This document shows positions 42,582 to 50,448 of a DNA stretch of 64,000 bases, piece after piece (the first letter of the stretch is position 1; the number at the start of each line of letters is the position of its first letter). Source of the stretch: Hymenobacter monticola (GTDB taxonomy: Bacteria > Bacteroidota > Bacteroidia > Cytophagales > Hymenobacteraceae); the NCBI RefSeq assembly GCF_022811645.1, contig NZ_CP094534.1, positions 3,410,001 through 3,474,000 on the forward strand, written 5' to 3'. Below the pieces are notes generated by a model. The model saw only the letters and a list, made by a program, of their open reading frames with translations, did not search any database and was not told where the DNA came from. The position numbers were made by a program, and so were the translations under genes.

Positions 42582-42604
42582 ATCAGTAGCATATCGCAGA
42601 GGCT

Positions 42605-42612
42605 CAAAAGTA
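42605..42612 (-). promoter_or_regulatory. Promoter of the RR-HK pair
   Basis: TACTTTTG on the minus strand, a perfect TAnnTTTG box. A GTTG lies 18 bp upstream and can act as the -33 element. Confidence 0.65.
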
Positions 42613-42645
42613 CGCACCGGCGCGGGGCGCCAACCCTTACGTTAA

Positions 42646-42773
42646 CCTCACCCCCTGACCCCCTCTCCAAAAAAGAGGGGCACCAGACTTGCTCCTAAAG
42701 AACTCAACGTCGCAAGAGTCGTCCTCACGCGCCGGTGCCCCCTCTTTTTTGGAGAGGGGGTCAGGGGGCGAGG
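42646..42773. repeat. GAGAGGGGG-family inverted repeat upstream of the regulator
   Basis: Arms 42646-42684 and 42734-42773 with CCCCTGACCCCCTCTCC and GGAGAGGGGGTCAGGGGG. It lies directly upstream of the promoter of the two-component genes. Confidence 0.88.
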
Positions 42774-42807
42774 TTCCGCCGCCCGAACGACGCGGCTCAG
42801 CAGACCC

Positions 42808-42841
42808 ACAAAAAAAGCCCGGCACCTTGCGGCGCCGGGCT
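42808..42841 (-). terminator. Terminator of the 261-aa gene
   Basis: Stem AGCCCGGC/GCCGGGCT, followed by a run of eight T-rich bases on the minus strand. Confidence 0.8.
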
Positions 42842-42862
42842 GGTAGAGATAGAGCGTGATGA

Positions 42863-43648
42863 TTAAGCCGCAGCTTTCTCGCCGTTCTCGCGGTCGTCGA
42901 TGGCTTTGCGCAGCTTGGCGATGGCCTGCACGGCGCGCTCCTCGTCGAGGCGGTTGATGTTGAGCAGCATCTTGGTCTTCTCCGGACGGGTGATGACCGG
43001 ATGATTGAGCAAGCGGATGATTTCTTCTTTCTGCGCAGCCGTGGCGTACTGCACGGGGGCAGCGGCTTCAGCGGCGGGGGCCGGGGCTTCGGCGGGCACT
43101 ACCTGCATGGCCGGCACGGCCTGGGCTACTGCCACAGCAGGAGCAGGAGCCGCAGTGGCCGTGTTGGTGTTGTAGTCCATTTCCTCGGCGGGCGTGGGCT
43201 CGTAGCCGGCGGCGCGGATAATCCAGGCCAGGCAGTTGCGGTAGGCTTTGCCAATGGCACGGGTCTGCGCCATGCTCATGATGGCAAACTCCTGGTAGAA
43301 TTTCTTGCCGCTCTCCTTGTTCGAGCACACGGCGAAGCCAGCGCCCACGGTGGCGTTATGACGCAGGTCAAACAGCGTCACTTTGGCCTGGTACTTCATT
43401 TCTTCGGGCGAGCTTACGTTGATAACGTGCTCCACGATGGGCACAATGCCCAGGCGCGAACCCGCGTACTGCCAGCCCTCAACGTTGACAAACTCCTTGC
43501 CCTGCACGTTGGTGGTCAGCTTATTGTCCTTGATGAACTTGGCGAGGTCCTTCGCCAAGTCCAGCGTTTCGTCGGAGCGGCTGATGTCAAAGCTCTCGAC
43601 TTTTACTTTTTTGGTAATGTCCTTGGTGGTTTTGGTGGCCTCGTTCAT
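42863..43648 (-). CDS. Conserved protein of unknown function, possibly recombination related
   Basis: A 261-aa soluble protein. Residues 35-160 hold a conserved core: GWQYAGSRLGIVPIVEHV, a strand-rich part (YQAKVTLFDLRH, GAGFAVCSNKE) and the motif SMAQTRAIGKAYRNCLAWIIRAAGYEPTPAEEM split over about residues 120-152. A similar arrangement (SMAQTRA, then GYEATPAEEM) is known to me from uncharacterised phage and actinobacterial proteins. An Ala/Pro/Val-rich linker follows, then a helical C-terminal domain (AAQKEEIIRLLNHP). A single-strand-annealing-like role is a guess from context in phages. ATG 43648 is supported by the promoter 46 bp upstream. Confidence 0.65.
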   Translation of the reverse strand: MNEATKTTKDITKKVKVESFDISRSDETLDLAKDLAKFIKDNKLTTNVQGKEFVNVEGWQYAGSRLGIVPIVEHVINVSSPEEMKYQAKVTLFDLRHNATVGAGFAVCSNKESGKKFYQEFAIMSMAQTRAIGKAYRNCLAWIIRAAGYEPTPAEEMDYNTNTATAAPAPAVAVAQAVPAMQVVPAEAPAPAAEAAAPVQYATAAQKEEIIRLLNHPVITRPEKTKMLLNINRLDEERAVQAIAKLRKAIDDRENGEKAAA

Positions 43649-43693
43649 GGCGGTGTGTTTTAATGTGTCCAACTGATGTTCTTGAGTATAACC

Positions 43694-43727
43694 CAAAGGT
43701 AGAAAGAAACGTGCCAGAAAAGCCAAA
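43694..43727 (-). promoter_or_regulatory. Promoter of the 261-aa gene
   Basis: TACCTTTG (43694-43701) is a perfect -7 box; TTTG at 43724-43727 is the -33 element with a 22-bp spacer. Confidence 0.75.
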
Positions 43728-43741
43728 AATATTGGTAAATT

Positions 43742-43775
43742 TTATTGCTGTAAATCAGTTGTTTATCAGCAATAA
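43742..43775. promoter_or_regulatory. Candidate operator upstream of the 261-aa gene
   Basis: Perfect 9-bp inverted repeat TTATTGCTG and CAGCAATAA with a 16-bp spacer, beginning 15 bp upstream of the -33 element. Confidence 0.45.
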
Positions 43776-44228
43776 GAAAAATTATTGTGGCTAATCAGTT
43801 TGGGAGAGCGTCGTTAGGGAGTGAAACACCATCCGGTTTGCTAAAATTCCGGCTCATTCGAATATTATCTGCTGATTCAGATGGCCCATAGCGTTGCCGT
43901 GCTAACTATTTTGCACTGCCCAGCCAACCCTTTTCCGACTGCTTCCGAGTAGCAGGTAAAGCCCCCGACCCCGGCGCGACTGCCCTCACCCAAGTCCGCG
44001 CATGGGGCGCTGGCTGGCCCGTGAACGGGCGGCCGGAAGTCGGCGCCGACTTCCAGTTGTCCGCTCACTTGCCAGCTGGCTGTATGCCTCCTTGTCCTAT
44101 TGCCCGGCGCTCAGCCCGGCTGCCCATCCCCGCCATGCTTTTGGCCGGGCCCGGCCTCGCTGTGCCCAAGTTTTCAGCCCACCAAATTCTCTGCGCACCG
44201 CATTCCAGCTTCTTAACCAACTACTTTC
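43776..44228. other. Intergenic region with a perfect 20-bp palindrome
   Basis: No gene is supported. The first 100 bp are AT-rich, the rest GC-rich. At 44035-44054 there is a perfect palindrome, GGAAGTCGGC/GCCGACTTCC, about 175 bp before the next start codon. Confidence 0.5.
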
Positions 44229-45098
44229 ATGGCACACTCGGTAACTTCTATTCTGACCCGTTTCCGCTCCCTCGGGCTGGGCCTGGCCCTTGCAGCCGCC
44301 TTGGGCGCCGGCACCACTAGCTGCAAAAAAGACTCCGCGCCCGAAGTCGACCAGGACGCCGTGGCCAACGTGAAGCTGGCCACCTCGGCCACCCTTGGCA
44401 CCTACATGACCGACGCCAGCGGCAACACGCTCTACATCTTCGCCCGCGACGTGGACGGCACCAACAACTGCACCAGCGCCACCTGCATGCCCCTGTGGCC
44501 CGTGTATTATGAGGCCAACATCAAAGTGCCCAAGGCGCTGAAGGCGGAAGACTTTGGCACGAAAACCACCACCGATGGCCGCCAGCAAACTACCTACAGA
44601 GGCTGGCCACTCTACTACTACGCCCCGGCCACGGCTGGCGTGTATACCCGTGAGGCGCCCGGCACCACCGGTGGCAACGGCATCGGCGGCATCTGGCACG
44701 TGCTCAACCCCGACTACGGCGTGGTGCTGGCCAGCAAAACAGTGGTCGATAAAACTGCTGGCACGTCGTCCACCAAAACCTTTCTGACCGATATCAACGG
44801 CCGCACGCTCTACTATTTCGCCAAAGACAACACCAGCCCTGGCACGCTGCCCACTAACTGCACGGGCGGCTGCGCGGCCATCTGGCCGGCACTGTACATG
44901 GGCAAGCCGGCCATGCCCTCCACGCTGGTAGCTACTAAGTTCACCACCCTCACCCGCGACGGCAACCGCGAACAGCTCGTCTACAACGGCCACCCGCTTT
45001 ACTACTACGCCGGCGATGCCGCCACCCGCGGCAGAGTCGAAGGCCACAACCTCAACGATTCCGGCGACTTCTGGTTCGTGGCCGACCCGGCCCGGTAG
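44229..45098 (+). CDS. Lipoprotein with Yx(FWY)xxD-type repeats
   Basis: A 289-aa secreted protein. The signal peptide ends at TTSCKKD, a Cys site typical of Bacteroidota lipoproteins. Two copies of the family repeat are seen, each with a GNTLYIFARD or GRTLYYFAKD unit and a later GWPLYYYA or GHPLYYYAGD unit, plus paired Cys (CTSATC, CTGGC). The family (PF03640-type, secreted repeat of unknown function) has been seen near redox genes in other bacteria; its role is open. It is monocistronic and followed by a near-perfect long hairpin. Confidence 0.85.
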   Translation: MAHSVTSILTRFRSLGLGLALAAALGAGTTSCKKDSAPEVDQDAVANVKLATSATLGTYMTDASGNTLYIFARDVDGTNNCTSATCMPLWPVYYEANIKVPKALKAEDFGTKTTTDGRQQTTYRGWPLYYYAPATAGVYTREAPGTTGGNGIGGIWHVLNPDYGVVLASKTVVDKTAGTSSTKTFLTDINGRTLYYFAKDNTSPGTLPTNCTGGCAAIWPALYMGKPAMPSTLVATKFTTLTRDGNREQLVYNGHPLYYYAGDAATRGRVEGHNLNDSGDFWFVADPAR

Positions 45099-45114
45099 GA
45101 GCCAGGGTACTTGT

Positions 45115-45203
45115 CTGTCATCCTGAACGCAGTGAAGGGCCTTATCGCGCTTGAATGACTTGTTCAAGCGCGATAAGGTCCTTCACTGCGTTCAGGATGA
45201 CAG
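45115..45203. repeat. Near-perfect 41-bp stem inverted repeat
   Basis: Arms 45115-45155 and 45163-45203 (CTGTCATCCTGAACGCAGTG and so on) differ at one base over 41 bp, with a 7-bp loop. It lies between convergent genes. Confidence 0.93.
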
Positions 45204-45245
45204 CCGAAGCACGCGAGATGCCTCGGCTGCGCTCGGCATGACGTT
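45204..45245. repeat. Half copy of the CGTCATGCCGAGCG element
   Basis: GCGAGATGCCTCGGCTGCGC then TCGGCATGACGT matches the right arm of the repeat at 53262-53365. No left arm is present, so this is a solitary half. Confidence 0.7.
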
Positions 45246-45275
45246 CTTTTTATTCCTAAAACTTTTCCTTCAGCC

Positions 45276-45935
45276 TTACCCGCCTTCCAGAATATGCCCG
45301 TCGCGCATTACAATCTTGCGGTCGGCCATTTCGGCGAGCTGGTCGTTGTGCGTCACGATGACGAAGGTTTGGCCTAATTCTTTGCGCAGCAGGAAGAAAA
45401 TCTGGTGCAGCTCCTGGGCGTTTTTGGTGTCGAGGTTGCCGCTGGGCTCGTCGGCGAAGATGATTTCGGGCGAGTTGATGAGGGCGCGGGCCACGGACAC
45501 GCGCTGCTGCTCGCCGCCGCTCATTTCGCTGGGCTTGTGCTCGGCGCGGCCTTCGAGGTTGAGCATGCCGAGGAGCTCGCGGGCCCGCACACGCACTTCT
45601 TTTTCGGAGCGGCCGGCCAGGTAGGCGGGCAGGCACACGTTTTCGAGGGCCGTGAACTCGGGCAGCAGGTTGTGAAACTGGAAAATGAAGCCGATGTGCC
45701 GGTTGCGAAACCGCGCCAAGTCGTTGCGCCCCAGCGAGCTAACCGACTCGCCATCAAACAGCACCTCGCCCGAATCAGGATTATCCAAAGTGCCCAGAAT
45801 GTGCAGCAGCGTGCTCTTGCCCGCGCCCGAAGAGCCGACGATGCTCACGATTTCCGACTTCTCAATCGTTAAATCGATGCCCTTGAGGACGTTCAGAGCG
45901 TTGTAGCTCTTGTGAATGTTGATAGCTTGCAGCAA
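45276..45935 (-). CDS. LolD-type ABC transporter ATPase
   Basis: A 219-aa cytoplasmic ATPase of the MacB/LolD branch, which powers lipoprotein release or substrate extrusion with a FtsX-like permease. Walker [11 protein letters not shown]-loop [16 protein letters not shown], signature SGGEQQRV and Walker [13 protein letters not shown] are complete. No permease gene is adjacent, so the partner lies elsewhere. I chose the TTG at 45935 ([11 protein letters not shown]) because the upstream GTG (45986) lies before the perfect TAGCTTTG promoter box at 45974-45981. The symbol lolD is possible but not assured. Confidence 0.88.
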   Translation of the reverse strand: MLQAINIHKSYNALNVLKGIDLTIEKSEIVSIVGSSGAGKSTLLHILGTLDNPDSGEVLFDGESVSSLGRNDLARFRNRHIGFIFQFHNLLPEFTALENVCLPAYLAGRSEKEVRVRARELLGMLNLEGRAEHKPSEMSGGEQQRVSVARALINSPEIIFADEPSGNLDTKNAQELHQIFFLLRKELGQTFVIVTHNDQLAEMADRKIVMRDGHILEGG

Positions 45936-45973
45936 CGGAGCCGGCGATAGACGTGAACGGAATGCGGTAGTGG

Positions 45974-45981
45974 CAAAGCTA
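45974..45981 (-). promoter_or_regulatory. Promoter -7 box of the LolD-like gene
   Basis: TAGCTTTG on the minus strand, a perfect TAnnTTTG match, 38 bp before the chosen TTG start. Confidence 0.6.
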
Positions 45982-46074
45982 CGCACAATCCGGTGGGAGC
46001 TAAGCCGGGCTGTATACGTGGTTCGCCGTTTGGCGTCGCTAATCCTTTTCTGAGGTCAGAAAATTTCGCTCAAG

Positions 46075-47238
46075 ATGCCTTTGCAATTTTCGCTGCGCCG
46101 CCTCTTGCCCTGGGCCCTGACTGGGCTGGCGTCCTTTTGGATATTGTGGTGGCTATTCAGCCAATGGTTGGCTTACCACAGCGAGAACGGCCCGGCCGCG
46201 CGGGAGATGGAGGCCGAATACGCTCCCATTACAACAATAGAAACCCGCCGCTCCGCCACTTTTGCCGATAGCACCCGCCTGCGCGGCGTGAGCTGGGTGG
46301 CCGGCGACTCCGTAACCGCTGCCGACCTGGCACCCCTGCTGTGGGACCACATCATCTGGATTGCCCAGATGCCCTTCGGCTGGCAGGCCGGTGCAGCCGA
46401 GCCGGGCATCCGCGCCAACACGGGCCGGCCGGTGGGGCGCCGGGGCTTGTGGGGCGAGAGCGACGCGGGCCTTATCTATACCGCGCAACTAGCCCGGCAA
46501 CACGGCATCCGCACGCTGCTTAAGCCGCACCTGTGGGTGCGGGGCCGCGGCGCCTGGCCCGGCGACATTAATATGCGCAGCAAAGCTGATTGGGACGCCT
46601 GGTTTGCCAGCTACTCGGCCTTCATCCTGCACTACGCGGCGCTGGCTGAAAGCGCGCATTTCGACGGCCTCTGCATCGGCACCGAGCTGCTGCACGCCAC
46701 CGAGCCGGCTCACGAAAAGGCCTGGCGCGGGCTCATCAAGCAGATTCGAAAAGTCTACCACGGCCCGCTCACCTACGCGGCCAACTGGGCCGTGGAGTAC
46801 CAGCAAATCCGCTTCTGGGACGCGCTCGACTACGTGGGCATTCAGGCCTACTTCCCGCTGAGCACGGCCGCCAATCCGCCGCTCGACACGCTGCTGCGCG
46901 GTTGGCAACCACATTTGCGTGCGCTGGCTGCCTGGCAGAAAAAAGTCAAAAAGCCCATTGTCTTCACCGAAGTGGGCTACAAAACCACGCCCGACGCGGC
47001 GGCCCGGCCCTGGGAATGGCCCGAGCGCCTGGCCACTACCCCGCCCGACGAGGCCACTCAGGCCCGCTGCTACGAGGCGCTGTTCCGGGCCACCTGGGGC
47101 CAGTTGTGGCTGAAAGGCATGTTTATCTGGAAGTGGTACCCGGGGCTGGCGGCCGACGGCCCGACCCGCCGCCATGCCGATTTTACGCCCCAGCACAAGC
47201 CGGCGGAAGCGGTTTTGGCGCGTTGGTATGGACAGTGA
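46075..47238 (+). CDS. Membrane-anchored GH113-like glycoside hydrolase
   Basis: A 387-aa protein with one N-terminal membrane helix (ALTGLASFWILWWLFSQWL) and a TIM-barrel domain like glycoside hydrolase family 113. Supporting motifs: RGVSWVAGDSV, HLWVRGRGAWPGDI, and two Glu residues at the expected places, GTELLHATE (acid/base) and FTEVGYK (nucleophile), ending with GMFIWKWYPG. GH113 enzymes cleave beta-mannans; Bacteroidota members with this anchored form have no proven substrate. The active site would face the periplasm. Confidence 0.75.
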   Translation: MPLQFSLRRLLPWALTGLASFWILWWLFSQWLAYHSENGPAAREMEAEYAPITTIETRRSATFADSTRLRGVSWVAGDSVTAADLAPLLWDHIIWIAQMPFGWQAGAAEPGIRANTGRPVGRRGLWGESDAGLIYTAQLARQHGIRTLLKPHLWVRGRGAWPGDINMRSKADWDAWFASYSAFILHYAALAESAHFDGLCIGTELLHATEPAHEKAWRGLIKQIRKVYHGPLTYAANWAVEYQQIRFWDALDYVGIQAYFPLSTAANPPLDTLLRGWQPHLRALAAWQKKVKKPIVFTEVGYKTTPDAAARPWEWPERLATTPPDEATQARCYEALFRATWGQLWLKGMFIWKWYPGLAADGPTRRHADFTPQHKPAEAVLARWYGQ

Positions 47239-47241
47239 CAG

Positions 47242-47311
47242 GTAGCGTGGACGCTGCGAGTCCGCGCATTTGCCGGAGGGGGAATGCGCGGACTCGCAGC
47301 GTCCACGCTAC
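47242..47311. repeat. GTAGCG-family inverted repeat, copy 5
   Basis: A 70-bp palindrome, arms GTAGCGTGGACGCTGCGAGT and ACTCGCAGCGTCCACGCTAC. Position 12 is changed in both arms (T to G, A to C), so pairing is kept. Confidence 0.92.
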
Positions 47312-47352
47312 AATGCTTTCCATCGGGTTGCGACAATCAAATCCGGGCGCCG

Positions 47353-47360
47353 TACTTTCG
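47353..47360 (+). promoter_or_regulatory. Promoter-like box of sucC
   Basis: TACTTTCG, one mismatch from TAnnTTTG, with a TTG 22 bp upstream. It lies 50 bp before the sucC start. Confidence 0.45.
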
Positions 47361-47410
47361 CGTCTGCAACCGCAGGGCTGCAAGGCACAACCCACCCCTT
47401 TACTGTTTTT

Positions 47411-48607
<1,197 letters not shown>

Positions 48608-48640
48608 TTGCTAGTTGCCCATTGCTAGTTGTTAGCAGCA

Positions 48641-48674
48641 AAAAGGCCCGCCTGATAATTCAGGCGGGCCTTTT
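48641..48674 (+). terminator. Terminator of sucC
   Basis: Perfect 14-bp stem AAAAGGCCCGCCTG/CAGGCGGGCCTTTT with a 6-nt loop. Confidence 0.9.
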
Positions 48675-48680
48675 CGTTGG

Positions 48681-48763
48681 AACGAGTACCCCGAAGCTCT
48701 GCTTCGGCCTGCGTTTAACGACTTCGTTCGCACGGACCGAAGCAGAGCTTCAGGGTACTCGTT
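48681..48763. repeat. TACCCCGAAGC-family inverted repeat, copy 3
   Basis: 27-bp arms (48681-48707 and 48737-48763, starting AACGAGTACCCCGAAGC) with one mismatch and a 29-bp loop. Confidence 0.9.
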
Positions 48764-48770
48764 CTCTCAG

Positions 48771-49238
48771 CTACTCATTGGCGACGCCGGCGTTTTCTTC
48801 GGCTTGCACCGGAATGGCTTGGCCCTGTACTTTGAGCTCCACTTCCATGTTGCCACGGGTGCCTACCGAGTAAGGGCAGATTTTGTGGGCCTGACGCACC
48901 ATGTCGATGGTTTTGTCGCGGTCGAAGGCTTTGAGGTCCACGTCGAGCACGGCGCTCAGGCCGTAGCCTTCGCCCTCCTGAAACAGCGTGACGGAGCACT
49001 GCACGGTGGTTTCGGGGTCGAGCTTGTCGCCGCCGCGCTGGGCGATGACGAGCAGCGCCTGCTGGAAGCACGAAGCGTAGCCAGCAGCAAACAGCTCTTC
49101 GGGGTTGGTGGCGTTTTTCTTGCCGCCGAGGCCTTCGGGCACCGACATGTCGAGGTCGATGATGCCGGTGGACGAGCGGACGTGGCCGCTGCGGCCACCA
49201 ACGGCCGAAGCGTCGGCCGTGTACAGGTTCTTTTTCAT
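48771..49238 (-). CDS. ohr: Organic hydroperoxide resistance protein
   Basis: A 155-aa thiol peroxidase of the Ohr/OsmC family that reduces organic peroxides in the cytoplasm. The two redox Cys are in place: Cys57 in FAAGYASCFQQAL and Cys121 in HKICPYSVGTRGN, with GGKKNATNPEEL before the first. The Ohr-type spacing and CPYS motif separate it from OsmC. A third Cys (81) is extra. No OhrR regulator gene is adjacent. Confidence 0.93.
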   Translation of the reverse strand: MKKNLYTADASAVGGRSGHVRSSTGIIDLDMSVPEGLGGKKNATNPEELFAAGYASCFQQALLVIAQRGGDKLDPETTVQCSVTLFQEGEGYGLSAVLDVDLKAFDRDKTIDMVRQAHKICPYSVGTRGNMEVELKVQGQAIPVQAEENAGVANE

Positions 49239-49353
49239 GGTGTGGGTTGGAAGGTGAAAGCAGATGAATGCGTGAGACGCTTAGGCTTAACTGCATTTAC
49301 GGCGCTGAGGTTGTGGCAAAGCGCCACGCCGCCAGCAGGAATTTGCTATCATA

Positions 49354-49385
49354 TTTGGTAAGCTTCGCTTTTGCGGCTACTTTTG
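49354..49385 (+). promoter_or_regulatory. Promoter of tRNA-Arg
   Basis: TTTG (49354-49357), 20-bp spacer, TACTTTTG (49378-49385): the full Bacteroidota promoter pattern without a mismatch, 18 bp before the tRNA. Confidence 0.88.
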
Positions 49386-49403
49386 CAGTCCTATCTAGGA
49401 CCT

Positions 49404-49475
49404 GGCCACGTCGTACAACGGATAGTATGAGAGTTTCCGAAGCTCTTGATTTAGGTTCGATTCCTAACGTGGCCA
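49404..49475 (+). tRNA. tRNA-Arg, anticodon CCG
   Basis: A 72-nt cloverleaf. Acceptor stem GGCCACG/CGTGGCC, D arm GTAC/GTAT, anticodon stem AGAGT/GCTCT with loop TTCCGAA (anticodon CCG, reading CGG), 4-nt variable loop, T arm TTAGG-TTCGATT-CCTAA, discriminator A. CCA is not encoded. It stands alone with its own perfect promoter and terminator. Confidence 0.95.
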
Positions 49476-49480
49476 CGAAA

Positions 49481-49511
49481 GCCCCATTTCCAACTGGAAA
49501 TGGGGCTTTTT
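49481..49511 (+). terminator. Terminator of tRNA-Arg
   Basis: Perfect 11-bp stem GCCCCATTTCC/GGAAATGGGGC, loop AACT, then TTTTT. Confidence 0.93.
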
Positions 49512-49630
49512 GCTTTTCAGACCTTTCAGAATAATGGGGTTCAGCATGGGCATGTAATGGAGCGGGTGAAACCCAAGGCTTTTTACTTATCGTATGGATG
49601 AGCATTCTCTCACCCTTATTCCCACAACCC

Positions 49631-50377
49631 ATGAACACGAAACCATTCTTTGCCGCTGCCGCCCTGCTGGCCGCCCTTGCTACTCCGGCTTTTGCGCAGG
49701 ACATGAAAACCAAGTCGGACGACGAAAAGACCAAAACCAAGGCCGACGGCATGACCACCAAAACCAAGATGGCCGACGATGGCAAGATGAAGGTGAAAGG
49801 CAAGTCGGACGCCGGCGATAAAATGAAGGCCAAAACCAAGCCCCGTGAGGGCATGGGTATGGGCACCGGCACCACAACGACCACCACCAGCATGAGCTCC
49901 ATGAGCACCGAAGGAGGCGTGATGGTGGGCGGCGCCATGATGACGCCCGACAAAGACATCGTGGACAACGCCGTGGGCAGCGCCGACCACACCACCCTGG
50001 TAGCCGCCGTGAAAGCCGCCGGCCTGGCCGAAACCCTGAAAAGCGCCGGGCCCTTCACCGTATTTGCGCCCACCAACGCCGCTTTCGACAAGCTGCCCGC
50101 CGGCACCGTCAATTCGCTGGTGCAGCCGGATATGAAGCCCAAGCTCACCACCATTCTTACCTACCACGTGGTGCCCGGCCGCTACACCGCCGGCAACCTG
50201 ACCGCCGGCCAGGTCCTGACCACTGTAGAAGGCGAACAGCTGACCGTGATGAAAAACGGCAACGGCGTTATGATTAAAGATGCCAAGGGCGGCATGGCCC
50301 GCGTCACCATCCCCGACGTCATTTCCAGCAACGGCGTCACCCACGTCATCGACACTGTGCTGATGCCCACGAAGTAA
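49631..50377 (+). CDS. Secreted fasciclin (FAS1) domain protein
   Basis: A 248-aa protein with a signal peptide (MNTKPFFAAAALLAALATPAFAQ). Next comes a highly charged Lys/Asp/Met region with repeated KTK and MK units (residues 25-75) and a Thr/Ser/Met-rich linker. The C-terminal FAS1 domain is clear: HTTLVAAVKAAGLAETLKSAGPFTVFAPTNAAFDKLP (split over about 123-160), LTYHVVPGRYTAG and VISSNGVTHVIDTVLMP. FAS1 domains serve in adhesion. The Lys-rich part is not usual for the family. ATG 49631 directly precedes the signal peptide. Confidence 0.9.
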   Translation: MNTKPFFAAAALLAALATPAFAQDMKTKSDDEKTKTKADGMTTKTKMADDGKMKVKGKSDAGDKMKAKTKPREGMGMGTGTTTTTTSMSSMSTEGGVMVGGAMMTPDKDIVDNAVGSADHTTLVAAVKAAGLAETLKSAGPFTVFAPTNAAFDKLPAGTVNSLVQPDMKPKLTTILTYHVVPGRYTAGNLTAGQVLTTVEGEQLTVMKNGNGVMIKDAKGGMARVTIPDVISSNGVTHVIDTVLMPTK

Positions 50378-50394
50378 GGGGCCCTATCTTAGCC

Positions 50395-50428
50395 AAAAGG
50401 CCCGCCGGAATCGTCCGGCGGGCCTTTT
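50395..50428. terminator. Bidirectional terminator
   Basis: Perfect 15-bp stem AAAAGGCCCGCCGGA with an ATCG loop, between the convergent fasciclin and T9SS genes. Confidence 0.92.
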
Positions 50429-50448
50429 GCATTCAGGAGTACTTCCTG

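Noticed and set aside
43877..44244. Short open frames in the 580-bp intergenic region
   Set aside because: They overlap each other, read through the palindrome and show no domain or signal peptide.
49239..49403. A protein gene between ohr and the tRNA
   Set aside because: The open frames carry no coding pattern, and the region holds the tRNA promoter.
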